A stretch of 64,000 bases of DNA from Atriophallophorus winterbourni (taxonomy: Eukaryota > Platyhelminthes > Trematoda > Plagiorchiida > Microphallidae): the NCBI GenBank assembly GCA_013407085.1, contig JACCGJ010024105.1, positions 1 through 64,000 on the forward strand. Direction: 5' to 3'. A model generated the notes under the pieces. It was not told where the DNA came from. It saw only the letters and a program-made list of their open reading frames with translations, and ran no database searches. Position numbers and translations under genes: made by a program. Positions 41,392-53,837 of the stretch are shown piece by piece. Each line of letters opens with the position of its first letter. The first letter of the stretch is position 1.

Positions 41392-41539
41392 ATCTATCAG
41401 TTAAAGGTATGAGTAATGAAAGATCACTAGAAAAACACAATCTGAAATTATCACTAGCGTAATTAATCAGCAAAAAATATAAATAATATAGAAAAATAGT
41501 TATTCTATTTTACAGTAAATTCAAGAAATAGCGGAAATT

Positions 41540-42115
41540 GATAATGATATTTTATCGGAGCGTTGGAAATACAACCAAGTTTAGTAGCAGTATCAGTATC
41601 AGTTCAGTTCAGTTGCACAGAAACAGTAAGTGGCTTACGAGCCAATCGAGCGTCCAGAATGTTTTTCGGTGGAAAGTTGTGAGAAGCAAATACCATTGCC
41701 ACAGCGCTTTTTCTTATTGTGATTTGGATATCCTCGACGATGGCGACGCCAATAGATTATCCGGGTTGTATTCAGGGAGCACCTCGTAATGAATGATGCT
41801 AGAAAAATAAAAATAAATTTCTCTTCACCAGTACGGTGAGAGGTCAGCTAAAGAAGAGTTGTGTATTGAAAAACAAACAGAACTCTAGCATTTACTTACA
41901 TACCAGTTAACGCTAAAAATGTTGAATTACCTAATCTTGCATAGAAATTAGGGGGAGAATTCAGGAAAAAGCTTAGCTCAGATGCGGTCCAAACCGTTCT
42001 TAAAACTCGCGACAAAACTACAGAATATAAGTTCTTCTGGAAGCCTGTTCCAGAAATTTACCACCCTGAGGATGAAAACATTTTTCCGGGAGTCTAGTCT
42101 ACATCGCTATTTAGC
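41540..42115 (-). mobile_element. LINE-B-family 3' end fragment
   Basis: Minus strand: RT tail (LRVVNFWNRLPEELI-like, about 42075), 3' UTR with conserved hairpin (41818-41847) and the cgatggcgacgcc segment, and a terminal cagtatcagtatcagttcag run (41587-41615). Confidence 0.75.
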
Positions 42116-42117
42116 AA

Positions 42118-42250
42118 GTTTGAGTTAATGTCCAGGGCGATAGTCGACCAAGTCGAAACGAGTGCCCAAATTCTTTCGCAGGTTTGCTTGAAAACACCCG
42201 CCACTACAATGATTGTTCAGTAGGGAGCACAGGCATGTGTGAATGTGAAT
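42118..42250 (-). repeat. LINE-E-family 3' terminus fragment
   Basis: cagggcgatagtcgaccaag, cgaaacgagtgccc, aaacacccgcca: reverse complement of the LINE-E 3' end at 63190-63312. Confidence 0.75.
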
Positions 42251-42558
42251 GGAAGCTAAGTAAGATATATTTTGTATAAAGATTCCAAGATTCAAGTGTA
42301 AATTGTTCCGCATTCTAGTACGAAAGATTTGTAATTTCATAGTTTTTACACTATAAGTTATACAATGAATCATGCCGTATTGGATGTTTTGAACTTATTT
42401 TTGATTTATTTGGTGACAGTATTCTGAAGAATAAGATGAAATTGCGCTTTTGTGTACGAAACCACTGCAAATCAAGGTACAGTTGTAATAGTATTCCTCT
42501 AAATCATTGTTTGGTTTTTTATTGAATCACGGCAAGTTTCTTTTTTTCACTATTCTAT
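42251..42558. other. Unclassified spacer
   Basis: No feature recognised. Confidence 0.45.
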
Positions 42559-42633
42559 ATAAATAAATAAATAAATAAATATTTTATTCTTGGAATTCCG
42601 AGGCATGCTAAGCATGATCGATAATTATCAAAG

Positions 42634-42666
<33 letters not shown>

Positions 42667-42668
42667 TC
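42559..42668 (-). repeat. LINE-A-type 3' terminus with aaat and (AT)n microsatellites
   Basis: aaat repeats (42561-42583), palindrome-like cttggaattccgag, then ggcatgctaagcatgatc as in the LINE-A end, then about 14 AT dinucleotides up to 42666. Confidence 0.7.
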
Positions 42669-43043
42669 GTGTATTCGCTGAAGATAATACTCTCTAAATA
42701 CTCGAAATCATCTCGAAACTCACGTGTCACTTCAAGTGTGAATAAATGTTCAGTCAATCTAGACTATAATATCTATACCGAGCTATCTAAATTATGCCGT
42801 TCGGAGAATAATTTCGAAACCACCGTGGATAAGATCAGCAATGTACCGCGCCTTTTTACGTTACTAGAACTTTTAGCAATACTTTTCGTCCCCGAATACA
42901 ATGCTGACTCTGTTCTGCTTCAACAAAATGGACGCTTCGTAGCGTCTCTAACTTCGGAAATTAAGCAACAGAGAATCAGAGAGAACAACATCATTCTTTC
43001 AGATATAGCTGATAGATACCTGTTGAATGAACACAAACATTAA
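42669..43043 (+). pseudogene. LINE-A-family ORF1 N-terminal piece
   Basis: Shares with LINE-A ORF1 the spacing KCSVNLD, LLELLAIL, DSVLLQQNGRF. 124 codons open, then lost. Confidence 0.7.
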
Positions 43044-44860
43044 ATTCGTTCATATTATGGCCCTTCGGTTGACTCAGCGTCACTAAGCAGGCTTCGTGAA
43101 TCGTCTATTGCTACCCGCACCTATCCCTATTAAATTTGTTAACGCGAATTTGGCGTCTCATATCTTAAAAACAAGTAGGTTGTTGCTTCAGTTCCAAGAT
43201 TCTTAAATGTGTTGATTAAACATGACAAAACACAACTACAGCCTAAATTCGCCCGCGAAAATTCCAATGCCGGTGATAGAAAACAATCAATCACCATCTT
43301 GAAATAACAAGAATTCCAATTCGGTTGAGATAGGTGTACTAACTGAAAATATAACTATCACCTAAGACACCAGGATAACCTGTTGCACCCCAAGTCACCG
43401 CAAAGCCACAAACTATCTTTTGACCAAATCTTAAGGATAACAACAAATTTAAACTTCAAACGTTTAAAGCATCAACTACACTTCCTAACAAACCACCAAA
43501 CATTAGGCCTTATGTGAAGGAGTCTTATACAGACCGTAATCCAAGTTATTCTAGAAACTATTTTCAACAATTACCTATGCACAATTTCATTTTCAATTAT
43601 TATGGAACTCCAACATACGGTTCTCCTAACCCTTTTGCATCGTTGTTCTACCTTTACACCACACAGCCTGGTGACAAGCCATAAAATGGTGTCCGGTCAC
43701 TTAATTAGCAGACATTTAATCCCAAGGAAGGTATTTAAGATAAGAAGATATTTAAATGTGTGCAATGACTCTTGAATATGGTACAAGTAGCAAAGGTCGA
43801 AGGACATTAATTTACATGCAAAAAGATTTTTGGTTCGCGAAACAATCAGATAAAGGCAATATTAATTCGAGATGTAGTAAGTTTGTCACACACAAGTATT
43901 GAGCGAGATTAGTTACATCTAACGATGCTATTTTACCTAATTTAGCACTTCACAATCACGAGTGCAATAAAGGAGAGCGTTAAGCGAAGAATGCGGTGGC
44001 TTAAAGGAAGGAAAAAATGTTAGAGATTTAATGCAAACCCCACTCGCCTCATTGACATCGGAAACATTCGGTCTGTCATTAGGCACTCTAATGGCATTAT
44101 CTCAAAAAGTTCTATCTCGCGGACACTTGAAAGGTATCAAAACAGTATAAGGAGGATAGACCCAACATGCTCTCTCCCGTTCCTCCCGAGTGACGCCAGG
44201 TTTGATGTTTCAACATTCCACCATGTGTACATTTTTATTCGTTTGCCGAAGGATTGCCGACAGCATACGGTCTCAGTTCTTCAAGCAAGTACTAGGGTTC
44301 ATATCAAACAGATGAAGAACTATGCTGAGATATGCGCAAGTACATCTCAAGCAATTTAGCTATACTTAACTATGGAAAGATTGACTTCTTTAAATTAATT
44401 GCATATCTCTCCTACTGAATGAATTCATGTAAATGTATTCTGCATTCCTTAGAAGTTATCAAATTAGGAATTATGTGACTGGCGATTAAGTGGCTGTAAA
44501 CTAACATAATAGATTAAATTGGACCGAACACCCTAACCTGAACTTTTTTCATATTTAAACAAACACTCAAACATTCACGTCACCCAAAATAAACACCCAT
44601 ATTATTTCCACTTTACGATACCCTGCTCCACATGTTTATCAATCATACACATCTAGCCAGTTTTACCCGGACCTTCAAATTTTCCCTTTGTGTTTCCCCC
44701 TTTTTACAGATGCAACACAACCTACTTTGAAATTTCAGGCCCTTATCACTAACACCTTTCTCTGTACATCCCCATCCCCATGCTTTTATTTAACGCGAGA
44801 TCTATTACATGTAAAATATCTCATCTTCAATTTTTACGGTCTGCTAACCAGAATAATCTA

Positions 44861-46057
44861 CCGTAAATACCCGCGTATAGGACGCATTTTTTCTTCATAA
44901 GTTGCCCTAAAAACCCAGGTGCGTCTCATCCATGGATACGTTTATTATAAAAATCATGCATTTGTTATAATAGCAAAAAATGTATTATAAAACTTTCAAA
45001 CTTACCAGTACAATATTTATCAACATTTATCATCGTCATCACTGTCTTTATTCAACAAAGCAGCCCACTCCTGTTGTGTTATGCAATCATCATGATATTC
45101 CAGCTCTTCCTCCATTTCGTCGTCACCATTGTTGTCTGGGTCGTCCATCCAGAGAATATCGTCTTTCGTGCCGTCTAACATGTTGCTGATAGAACATTTC
45201 TTGAATCTCTTCACCACGGTCTTGATTGGCAATTCTTTCCAGGTATCTACTATCCATTGGCAGATCGTATGCATGTCAACTTTTTTCATGTTGCGCACTT
45301 GGTGAAATTATGCTCACCAATAATCATCCATTCGGCCCATTTCTGCTTTAATGCTGCTTTGAATAGCTTATTCACGACGACATCCATCGGTTGCAGAATA
45401 CTGGTCATGCCGCCGGGATGACGACGAGGTCTGTATTGTGCCACTTCAATTTTGATTTAACATTGTTAGTTGTATGGCATCGGGAGGCGTCTAACACCAG
45501 CATCGATCGCTGTTTCTCCAGACCACATTTGCGTTTCATCCATACTGTTTTCAGTCCATCTTTCATTAAGCTGTCATTGAACGATCCTCGTTCTTGCACC
45601 CTGACTATCACACCACTCGGGAACTTGTATTTAGGCATGGTTTTCCTCTTTAAGACGACGTACGGTGGTAACTTCGTGCTATTAGCCATACACCCAAGCA
45701 TCACGGTGAACCGGTTCTTTTTATTTCCAGTCGATCGCATAGTGACAGACCTTGCACCATTAATGCTTATTGTTGTCTCGGATGGCAGTTCGAAAGTCAG
45801 CGGAGTCTGATCGGCGTTTCCAATCTGGATCATGTCGAGGTCGTATTTCTGACGCATCTTGATGATGACGATCATAGCGATTGTATGGAGTTCACCGTGA
45901 TTGACTTAAGTTCACGGTTTCTATAAAAATTAATGCAAATTGAGGACTAACATTAGATTGCGTCCCATACATAGGTACACAGTTTTTCCTTCGTTTTTAA
46001 GGTCAAATATCCACTGCGTCCTATACATGGTATCGCCCTATACGCGGGTATTTACGT
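44861..46057 (-). mobile_element. Pogo/Tigger-type DNA transposon
   Basis: About 1.2 kb with perfect 19-bp terminal inverted repeats (cgtaaatacccgcgtatag at 44862-44880; reverse complement at 46038-46056), each flanked one base outside by TA (44859-44860 and 46058-46059), the target used by this superfamily. It contains the C-terminal two thirds of a transposase and is too short for the usual N-terminal DNA-binding region. Subterminal copies of gcgtcc-atacatgg lie inside both ends. Confidence 0.85.
45020..45875 (-). pseudogene. Tigger-like DDE transposase, truncated and frameshifted
   Basis: DDE-superfamily transposase that would cut and paste DNA. Visible in 45875-45405: IGNADQTPLTFELP (first Asp), KLPPYVVLKRKTMPKYKFP, GVIVRVQERGSFND, MLVLDASRCHTTN (second Asp) and VVIPAA. 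A one-base shift near 45410 leads to LQPMDVVVNKLFK (third Asp), and another near 45300 to the C-terminal piece 45298-45020 (ISNMLDGTKDDILW, then an acidic tail). The N-terminal CENP-B-like HTH domain is absent. Inactive. Confidence 0.88.
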
Positions 46058-47080
46058 TAGTCCTAATCATTACAAAATTGGACGACTGATAAAGATACAG
46101 ACGACAACGTTTTCCTACCAATTCATATTATGTTTAGTAAAATCGTTGCTCCACTCGTGGTGGTAGTTGCATCATATATATTTCTAACGATATATCGGCC
46201 AAATTTCATTGTTCTCCTTCACTGGATAATATTGATTATTCCATATGGCTTGATATACCTTCACTGAACGCTCTTTTCGGTTGTATTTATAACCCACCTT
46301 CTCCATCCTTATATAAGCTTTGTAAGAATGCTTTAAGATTCAAGATTTAAGATTCGAGATTTTATGTTTGAAAAAGCAATTACTTTACAATAACCATGCA
46401 GTTGAACTATATGTACAAATGTATATGTGTATATGTGTGTAGAAAATAATTTAAAAATAAAATAATTCTGGTAACGATAGATTATAAATAGTTCGGGGCA
46501 TAATTTGGATTGGCTTTAATTATAGTTTCTTTGAGCCCTTTCAAAAATAAACTTATAGCTGGTGATCTCTATATGCCTTATGCATGCTGAAACTCCCCTC
46601 AACTTTCCAGAAAATTCTCCTCTATTTACGAAGCCATGAAACTACTAGATTACATAATCAGTAGATAAACCTGCGAAGCAGTCAAACCTTCTAAATCCTA
46701 TTTTCACATCGGGTCCTAATCCTAGTAATATGGATGTCATAACGCCCCTTTTTGGTTGTTATCATGAAAAACGTTACGTGCAACGGCGTCTTTGTGAGAA
46801 TCGGAAATCCACCAGCACAGATAATGACTGTCTTTATGTTGATTAGACAACGTTTTCTACACTAATTACAAACTCTGCTAGGACTGACTTCTTTATATCT
46901 CCGGATATCAATCTTATCTCTTCAATATTTCATGAGAACTATTATAGATGTCTTGTAAATGCATCAACGAATCGAAAGTATAAGTCAATTTATCTGCATA
47001 AAATAAACCTTTCTGAAAAAAGATAGTCCGTCTTTATGCTTTTGTAAACCACACACGACTTTTATTCATTGTAAAGTCTC

Positions 47081-49560
47081 AAGAAACTTCATAGCTCCTT
47101 TACATGAATCAAATTGCAGTTCATATATCGTACGCGAGCGAGGCCTTTGAATCGGCCGTGCTCAAATAACTTTTTCTACTTATTTTCATTTTTTTAAAAT
47201 CAATATGTAACCCTTTTGTTTTTTTAAAACTTTTTAACATATTCCTATGTAATCGAAGAACGTTAGATGCCCCGCACGCTTTAAATGATGTGTAATTTTT
47301 TAAAAATGGGGGATTTGCTGCGCCGGTCAGAAAAATGGAAAAGAAAACTTGTGTATGTGGATTTTTACAATTCGTCAACTTCCATCACAACGCTTAATAC
47401 CGATGTAGACGAAATCGAAGCTATTTGGAATTGAATGTGACTGACAATATCAAATTTTCCAATTAAACTTTAACTCTTCTGTCATATTTATTATTTGCAT
47501 TACAAACTTGTGTGGTTAAATTAATTTGATTCGCTGAAAATTTGTATTAACGAATAAAGCCTTCTTCTTCTTCTAAAAAATCAAGAAAGATTGGCCATGA
47601 ATAATGCTTCGAAGAACAAGTCTTTATATATTCTAACGGGATCTTCATATAATCTAAGTAAACATTGAATTTCTACACTTGTGTTCTACCATGATGATGA
47701 GGAATCATCCACATCAGATTCTTAGGCAATAAATAAGCTATTTTATACTATTTTATATAATCGTTCAACAGCAGCATATACCGTCCACACTTACATCAAA
47801 ATACTCCTTCAATTTCTAATGATTCCATCTTATTTAGTTCACATGTAGTTAGCGCAATGTGTCTAGAAAAAGCAAAGCTCCTTATTAGCCTGATATTGTA
47901 GGTGTTGTCCGATAAATCTTGCAACGAAATACAGATGATATACCTTTAATTTTATTAAACCTAAACGATCTTTTTGTTTAATCTCTAATATTCGTCTTCG
48001 AATGGAATAATTCTGTCATTATACCTTATATCACAGTCATAGATTACATAAACAATGATGTTTTAACACTGTCAAGTTGGGTCTCACAATGAGGGTTTGA
48101 ATCCTCAGCTTATCACGGGTATACGCTGCTCAATACCCCCTGATACTATATTTAACTGGGGGTTGCCCAGCTTGAGTCGGTCTGTAGCCGTAAAATAAGA
48201 CCTGAAAATCTATCCGTCTGTCATAAGCAGACACGAACGCTGAGCTCTAATCCATTCGATAGATAGCTTTTAACCTGTATCTGCTGCTTTCTGTTTTATT
48301 ATCAACAGAAGCGAAATAAAGTGTACTCTCCATTGTTGCGTTGAGATGTACGCCATGGCAATGCCATTGTTTTATATTATATCACATCACGTACAGATTA
48401 TCTGAGAGCAACATGCAAATACTGTTACCTATATATTTATTGAACGTCAAATTCTTCTGCAAAAATGGCCTTGAAATTGTTTTCCTGCAAATGTAAATAA
48501 TACAGTCTGATTGTACAAACCATTTGGAATTATTGATCATGTATAACATGTTATGGAGTTCCAAAAATAGAAAAGTTAAATGCAACTTCCGACTACCTCA
48601 CGAGACCTCGACTCTGGATTTTTCCTTGTGTTTGACTCCTGAAGCATTTTCAGTGATTGTATGTTGCCACGAGTCAGTGGAGGTTCGAGATAAAGGTGTA
48701 ACTTCCCCTAGGTGCACCGTCTTCATGAACTCACGAGCTTTAGATTTTCGAAAAAAACTGGTTTTGAGGCGCCAGTCAGCCAAGAGCTGGACTTCTTTGT
48801 AATAGGTTATATGAGACGCGCGCCATTAAAACGATTTCGGAATTGGGAGCTTATCTCCATAACTGTCTCTGCCGTGACAATTTTGCAAACAGTAAAGTTA
48901 AGTATGATGCGGTGTATAGAATTTGTGTAAATATTTTAAATGAATATCAGTGTACCATGCATTAAAATATAAAATGTAGTGATGTAGCATGCTTATTCAA
49001 AAATGGACTCCAGTATTGATTGTTCGGCATTAAAGTTGCCTTGAAATGTTCTTTTTTATCTAATAACCCGGAACCATGTAATTCCCAGTTAAAAAGCGTC
49101 ATAAACGTCGATTAAATTTAGTTACATTTGTTATTAAAAGCTAAAATTTTATAATCAGAGCTGGTGTGGGTAAGAGAGCGCTAATTTAACGAAGCTTAGG
49201 TCTTACGGTTCTATTACGTGAGTGAGGAGATGTAATATCGTTGAATGAGATACTGGTTTGCGTTACAGAATTAGCTAAAGAAGGCGATGTTGATTTTGCT
49301 TAAATTCTTGTGGGACCTCTCAAATTCCATCGTTTATTCTCCTTTGCTAAAACATTCGGTGTTAGATTGAATAGATACGGTACGCTATTGTAACGTTTGA
49401 CTATCCGTTGCAATGTTGTAACATCCGATGTGATAAGAACATTGTGAAATCATGAATCGATTTGACAACACTCTTGCTTTCTCTTGTGCGTCGCGAAGAA
49501 TTCGTAAATGGGTTGTAATAAGATTGGACAACATTTGTGTTGTTTAATTTTCCTCAATAT
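47081..49560. other. AT-rich region without recognisable genes
   Basis: Open stretches at 47121-47378 and 48524-48930 have no family signature. Probably decayed LINE sequence and intergenic DNA. No feature claimed. Confidence 0.5.
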
Positions 49561-49572
49561 TATCAAAAAAGC

Positions 49573-50340
49573 TCAATCTAGTTGAAACCATAAGTAGAAC
49601 AGATAGTAGTTTTCAAATCCCCCTCCATCTATATTAAACAGAATAACGTTTTCGAAATTCAAGTCTTTCTGACAAATTTCGGTGAAAATGGTTTTAAAGA
49701 ACTTGATAGTTCGTTGAAGTGAATCTTTGTCAATGTTTGAATTATCATCCAAAAGGATAGTCAATGGTTGCAAATTTTTGCTAACATGTGTAATGATAGA
49801 ATAATTCTTCCGAATTTCATCTATTTCGATTTTTCACTTCTTTAGTTTATTTAGAATGAGATAACTTTTTGGATTTCATTGTTGTATGGATTAGGACGTG
49901 GTTGTATAGGAGCACTAGGTCGAATAGTTTGCGAATTTGGTTGGATGCTGATCTAGTAACTATAGCTGTGGAAATTTGAAGTTCTTTATTATCAGTATTT
50001 TAGCGAGTGGCCAAGATTTGATGAGCCAAACTCTTTAGATTAGCGTATCGTTGTGCTCTGCGGGTGATGATGGGGAGCGATATTTGACCCTAATTTCACA
50101 GCTGTCACCAGATTACCAGTCAAGAGAGCATCGCATCGTTTCAGTGATTTTAAGTTCAGTTTCTGCAATGATATTATTCTTTAATCGCCTGTGACAATAT
50201 AAGGTAACGCCACCTCATATTCTATCACAAACATGGCGAAGATCTGTCTTATTAGGGATAGAAAGTTCACTATCCGTCATACTCGAGTAATATCAGGTTT
50301 CAGTCGCAGCAATTAGATCGGATGAATTGTATGCAAAGTT
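49573..50340 (-). pseudogene. LINE-A-like ORF1 and endonuclease remnants
   Basis: 49773-49573 reads LTILLDDNSNIDKDSLQRT, akin to the LINE-A ORF1 LAILLDPSYVLDSDLLQQT. At 50340-50130 a minus-strand endonuclease start is visible (SSDLIAATETW, MTDSELSIPNKTDLRH, GGVTLY). Order and spacing are disturbed; both are small remnants. Confidence 0.5.
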
Positions 50341-50389
50341 TTGCTATCTTGTTGACTAAACATTCAGAATTTTCAATAAAGTGATCAAA

Positions 50390-50700
50390 TAACGTGGCCA
50401 TGCTTGAGCGCAATGCTCTATGTGTAGTCTAACGACTGTTTTGTATAACGCTATGAAACCATCCGGGAAACTGCATAAAACTCGCTCATAGCTGGTTGTG
50501 CAGTAGCTCCGCATCGATTAGCCCTTTTAAAGTTCGCTGGAACCTCTATAACTGTGTCACGGAATTTCGGCACTTTAGTAGTCGGAAATATTCAATCTGG
50601 TCCAAAAACATGGTGGTTCTTACCGACTCTTGGACAAGAGACAGCTTTTCGAAAATTTAGATGGCATATCCCGTTTAGCGAACCACTTGGTTACGTTGAT
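50390..50700 (-). pseudogene. CR1-group RT C-terminal remnant
   Basis: Minus strand: ALYKTVVRLHIEHCAQAWP (near 50455-50400), the LYK..VRPHLEYC.QAW motif of CR1-type RT tails. Upstream part frameshifted. Confidence 0.6.
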
Positions 50701-51295
50701 AATCAATAACGATTGTTTTCTTTCACCGTTTCCATTAAATAAATCTCTGCCGAATCTGTAAAATATATTAGGTGAATATAGATTTCTGAGGCCTCAAATT
50801 CTTCGCGTATGAAATTTTCCAAATTTCAACATTGCGTAATTGTAATGTCACATTGCATGGTTACTTCAGTTATCCTTATTAATTTAAGAAAGTTAGAATT
50901 GTAAGTTTTAGACGTCAGGAATAAAATACCAAACTTTTAAACCGCCTATGATTTTCTCATACGTATATAATAATACGAGCATATGAGTTTATAGAAACCA
51001 TGTGTACTAAATTATTCTAAAGATGAACACGATCGTTGAACGCAATCTTCTTGCATATAATTAATCTTTAAACGATTTGATAAATATATCCTTTCAACAG
51101 TGCGAAGGTCATTAGCGGTGAGTACTTATCTCGAGCATTCGAATGATATGCAGTACCTTATTATCCGGCCAAAAACAAAATCAAGGAGCACCGAAAAGAT
51201 CGATCACGACAAATGCAAGCGCCCAATGCTTCTTTATTTTCAATCCTTACATTCGAACGATTAGAGCGATAACTATTTAGAAATACGAAATCAGG
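50701..51295. other. Unclassified AT-rich spacer
   Basis: Nothing recognised. Confidence 0.45.
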
Positions 51296-51760
51296 TGTAA
51301 CGTCAGCCGCAATCGAACGATACACAATTTGTCAATGTCTGTTAAACAAGCATTTTTCGGCGAAAGCTTCAATTGCACCGGTTGGCGAAAAATCGACCGG
51401 CAAATCAAATCGAATTGGCAACCCGGACAGACATGTTAAGGATCAGTGTTGTGGATATTTGGTTTGCCTGTATAAGAATGACGTGTGTTTAATTATTTCT
51501 TTTGTGCCTAAAAAACGCTTTTAACCTATCCGCTTCATTTGTGTCGCGGTATTTGTGGGCTACTCTAATTTACGCCGATCTCAGGGATGATTCGTATCAC
51601 AATCAAAATGCTTGAATACAACGCGGGAACCTAAAATTATCATTGCTGAACCGATGGAACAGAAATGTGATAATTGAACATCTGCTCGCCACCAGTCACA
51701 TGTTGAACAGAAATAACCTGAAAAAATCACTCCTAGCCTCTTTACACCCTACTCACTAAA
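51296..51760 (+). repeat. LTR-like repeat, copy 2
   Basis: Begins tgtaacgtcagccgcaatcg and matches 9235-9674 discontinuously to about 51740 (shared ctcagggatga near 51575 and gaaatgtgataa near 51662). It contains tgtataag in the position of the TATA-like element of copy 1. The right edge is uncertain. Confidence 0.5.
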
Positions 51761-51889
51761 ATATGGCATCGTAATAGAAATTTTGCGTCATTTCGACTAT
51801 GCTAAAAAATATTAAACCGCGGACTAGTATTGTGTTAAAATTCTTGATTAAATGTTTGGCTTCCCATTTACTCAAAAATGTAAGTATGC

Positions 51890-51892
<3 letters not shown>

Positions 51893-51924
<32 letters not shown>

Positions 51925-51990
51925 TATATTTTTGGATAAACCAAGTCATGCAACGCAGTATCAGTTATTCATTTGAACCAAACTAATGTT
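51893..51990 (-). repeat. LINE-A-type 3' terminus with (AAT)n tail
   Basis: About 11 AAT units (51891-51923), then the palindrome-like ttggataaaccaa and tcatgcaacgcagtatcagt, parallel to 33255-33295. Confidence 0.7.
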
Positions 51991-53160
51991 GTGGTCGAAC
52001 ATAATAACATATTTTTTCGTTAGCAACAGATAACAAATAGCTGGGTAATAATCTTTCACAGAATAGCTTACATAAATCATAAAAAATGTATATCTCAGTA
52101 AAAATAATTAATAAAAATTGACAATTGTTTTCAAAATGACAGTAAATGCATGACATATAGTAGAGGGATTAATTACCGTTTTGATAGGTCCGAATCGCTC
52201 TGTTTATTCATGAATGATGTTCAGCATGCAAGTCCAAGCATGTATATGTGAGTTGGGGTATCAATTATTCGAATCCAGGGACACGTAACTATCATCATAA
52301 TTTCAAGAGATAGAAGAGTGTATTTTCTTTAATTTTAATTAATCTGGTAAATAAAATCTCGAGATAATATATGGGTATGAAAACAAAAGCCTTTAATGAC
52401 GTATAAGTAAAAGTTTCGTGAGTTTTCATTGGCTCCATGTGTGTTATCTAAAGCATATATGTGACTTTTTGATAGTATCAATAATAAATAGCTCGGCTAA
52501 TTTTTTGCTGTTGAAAATGATTTGAGTTGCTCCTTGTAATCATTCAATGAAGCGCTCAGTCGAATTTTATCAGAAAGCAAATTTCATAAAAAAGAATATA
52601 TAGAAATAATGTAATTTTTCTTACTTTTGGAATTTTCGGTATAGAAAATTTGTTTTCATGACGAAGATTATATACTTCGGACTTCGGAAAATTTAATTTT
52701 AAAACAATGCCTATCTTATCTTCTTCCAATATTCAGCAAAAATTATTAAAAGTTTTATTGTACAAAACCATAACAGTTCCAATCGCAAGATCTCACATAT
52801 TTTCTATATGTTTGCTTATCCGAACTCGATCGCGTGAAAGGTCGTTGGATGCATTTTAAAACATAACAATTAGTTCGACTTATGTTGCTGGAAATAACAT
52901 TTCAGTAATCTTATAAATGCAGTGTATGTAACCTGATTTTTATAAATAATTTTCACTATATTTTAGTTCTTTCTTATATACCAATGAGTAATGCTATTGA
53001 GAGAGCAACTACTCGAAAAAGCATGATCGCTGTTTCTTTGCGGTGGCAGAAAAATCAAATTTTCATACAGCTTGAAGCATTTGAAAGAACTAGGCCGAAA
53101 GTTTACAAAGTTTGACCTAGTTGGTGCGTTCACTTTTTGGTAAATTGCATTGAAATCTAG
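51991..53160. other. Probable decayed LINE body, not resolvable
   Basis: Lies between a LINE-A-type 3' end and a minus-strand endonuclease trace, so it is plausibly the corroded body of the same copy, but no RT motif is readable. Confidence 0.4.
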
Positions 53161-53382
53161 TCAGTCCAGGGAATCTTCCGCATACGAGATTAAGTACTCG
53201 CAGTTTATTCCGGAGTGATTAAATTCACCGAAGATTACTAAACATGATGTTATGATGTTTAGATTCAAAAGCTCAATTTGCAAATGTGCATTTTCTTTTA
53301 AACTAGTGTTTTGAATACGATAGTCGTAGCTTACCGCTATTCGCGTGCATCCTGGCATGAGCAACGCAGTTACTATCTGCAA
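53161..53382 (-). pseudogene. LINE endonuclease remnant
   Basis: 73 open codons with CLVIFGEFNHSGINCEYLI, a decayed GDFN-x-P-x-I-x-W catalytic motif, preceded by a CTRIAVSYDYRI stretch usual in CR1-group endonucleases. Confidence 0.6.
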
Positions 53383-53837
53383 GTTCGTCAGAAAAATAAA
53401 TACTTTCCTATATGAATTTATGCTTGATTAGTTGGAAATCATATATTAACTTTCATGTCATATGCGAATAAGTGAAGGTTACAATAGAAAATATATGTAT
53501 GTAAGTCATTTATGCGTAAAAATTAGTAACATGCATGAGACACTACCTTTATTACCCCAATGAAAATCAGCACTCTGTAGGATATGTGGTCGTTGATTTG
53601 AAAAGAGTATTTGCGAGAAATGAGATTTTAGCTTTGAAAACTTTTACTTCTAATCACACACGATTTGAGTTTAGATTATATATATGTTTGGCAAAAAACT
53701 ACATATGCCATAGCTTCCTAAACGAAGTAGTAGTATAGTCAAGGGATTTCAGCTAGCCTGTATTGCAAGAAATTTTATTCTAGTATCAAAGTTAAGCTCT
53801 AGATTATAAACTTGCAGAGGATTATGTGCCAATTAGA
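53383..53837. other. Unclassified spacer
   Basis: Open stretch 53535-53738 without motif. Nothing called. Confidence 0.4.

Larger units (their letters stand above)
42669..47080 (+). mobile_element. Old LINE-A-family copy, plus strand
   Basis: Colinear, highly decayed relative of LINE-A. ORF1 start 42669-43043; ORF1 tail traces near 43500-43660; endonuclease traces on the far side of the Tigger insertion (GCIYNPPSPS at about 46277-46308, compare the same string in LINE-A; AGDLYMP near 46555; LIFHDN-like residues near 46920). Interrupted by the Tigger element at 44861-46057. The 3' limit is uncertain. Confidence 0.65.

Noticed and set aside
42639..42666. (AT)n run as a functional origin or regulatory site
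   Set aside because: It sits at a LINE 3' end and is best explained as a microsatellite tail.
44820..45210. Hydrophobic or His-rich plus-strand open stretches as genes
   Set aside because: They are antisense shadows of the Tigger transposase C-terminus or of its flanks.
47121..47378. 85-codon minus-strand frame as a gene
   Set aside because: No family motif, AT-rich, and located next to decayed LINE sequence; probably chance or LINE debris.
48080..48130. tRNA-like B-box (gggtttgaatcctc)
   Set aside because: No matching A-box, acceptor stem or cloverleaf can be drawn around it; too weak to call a tRNA or tRNA-derived SINE.
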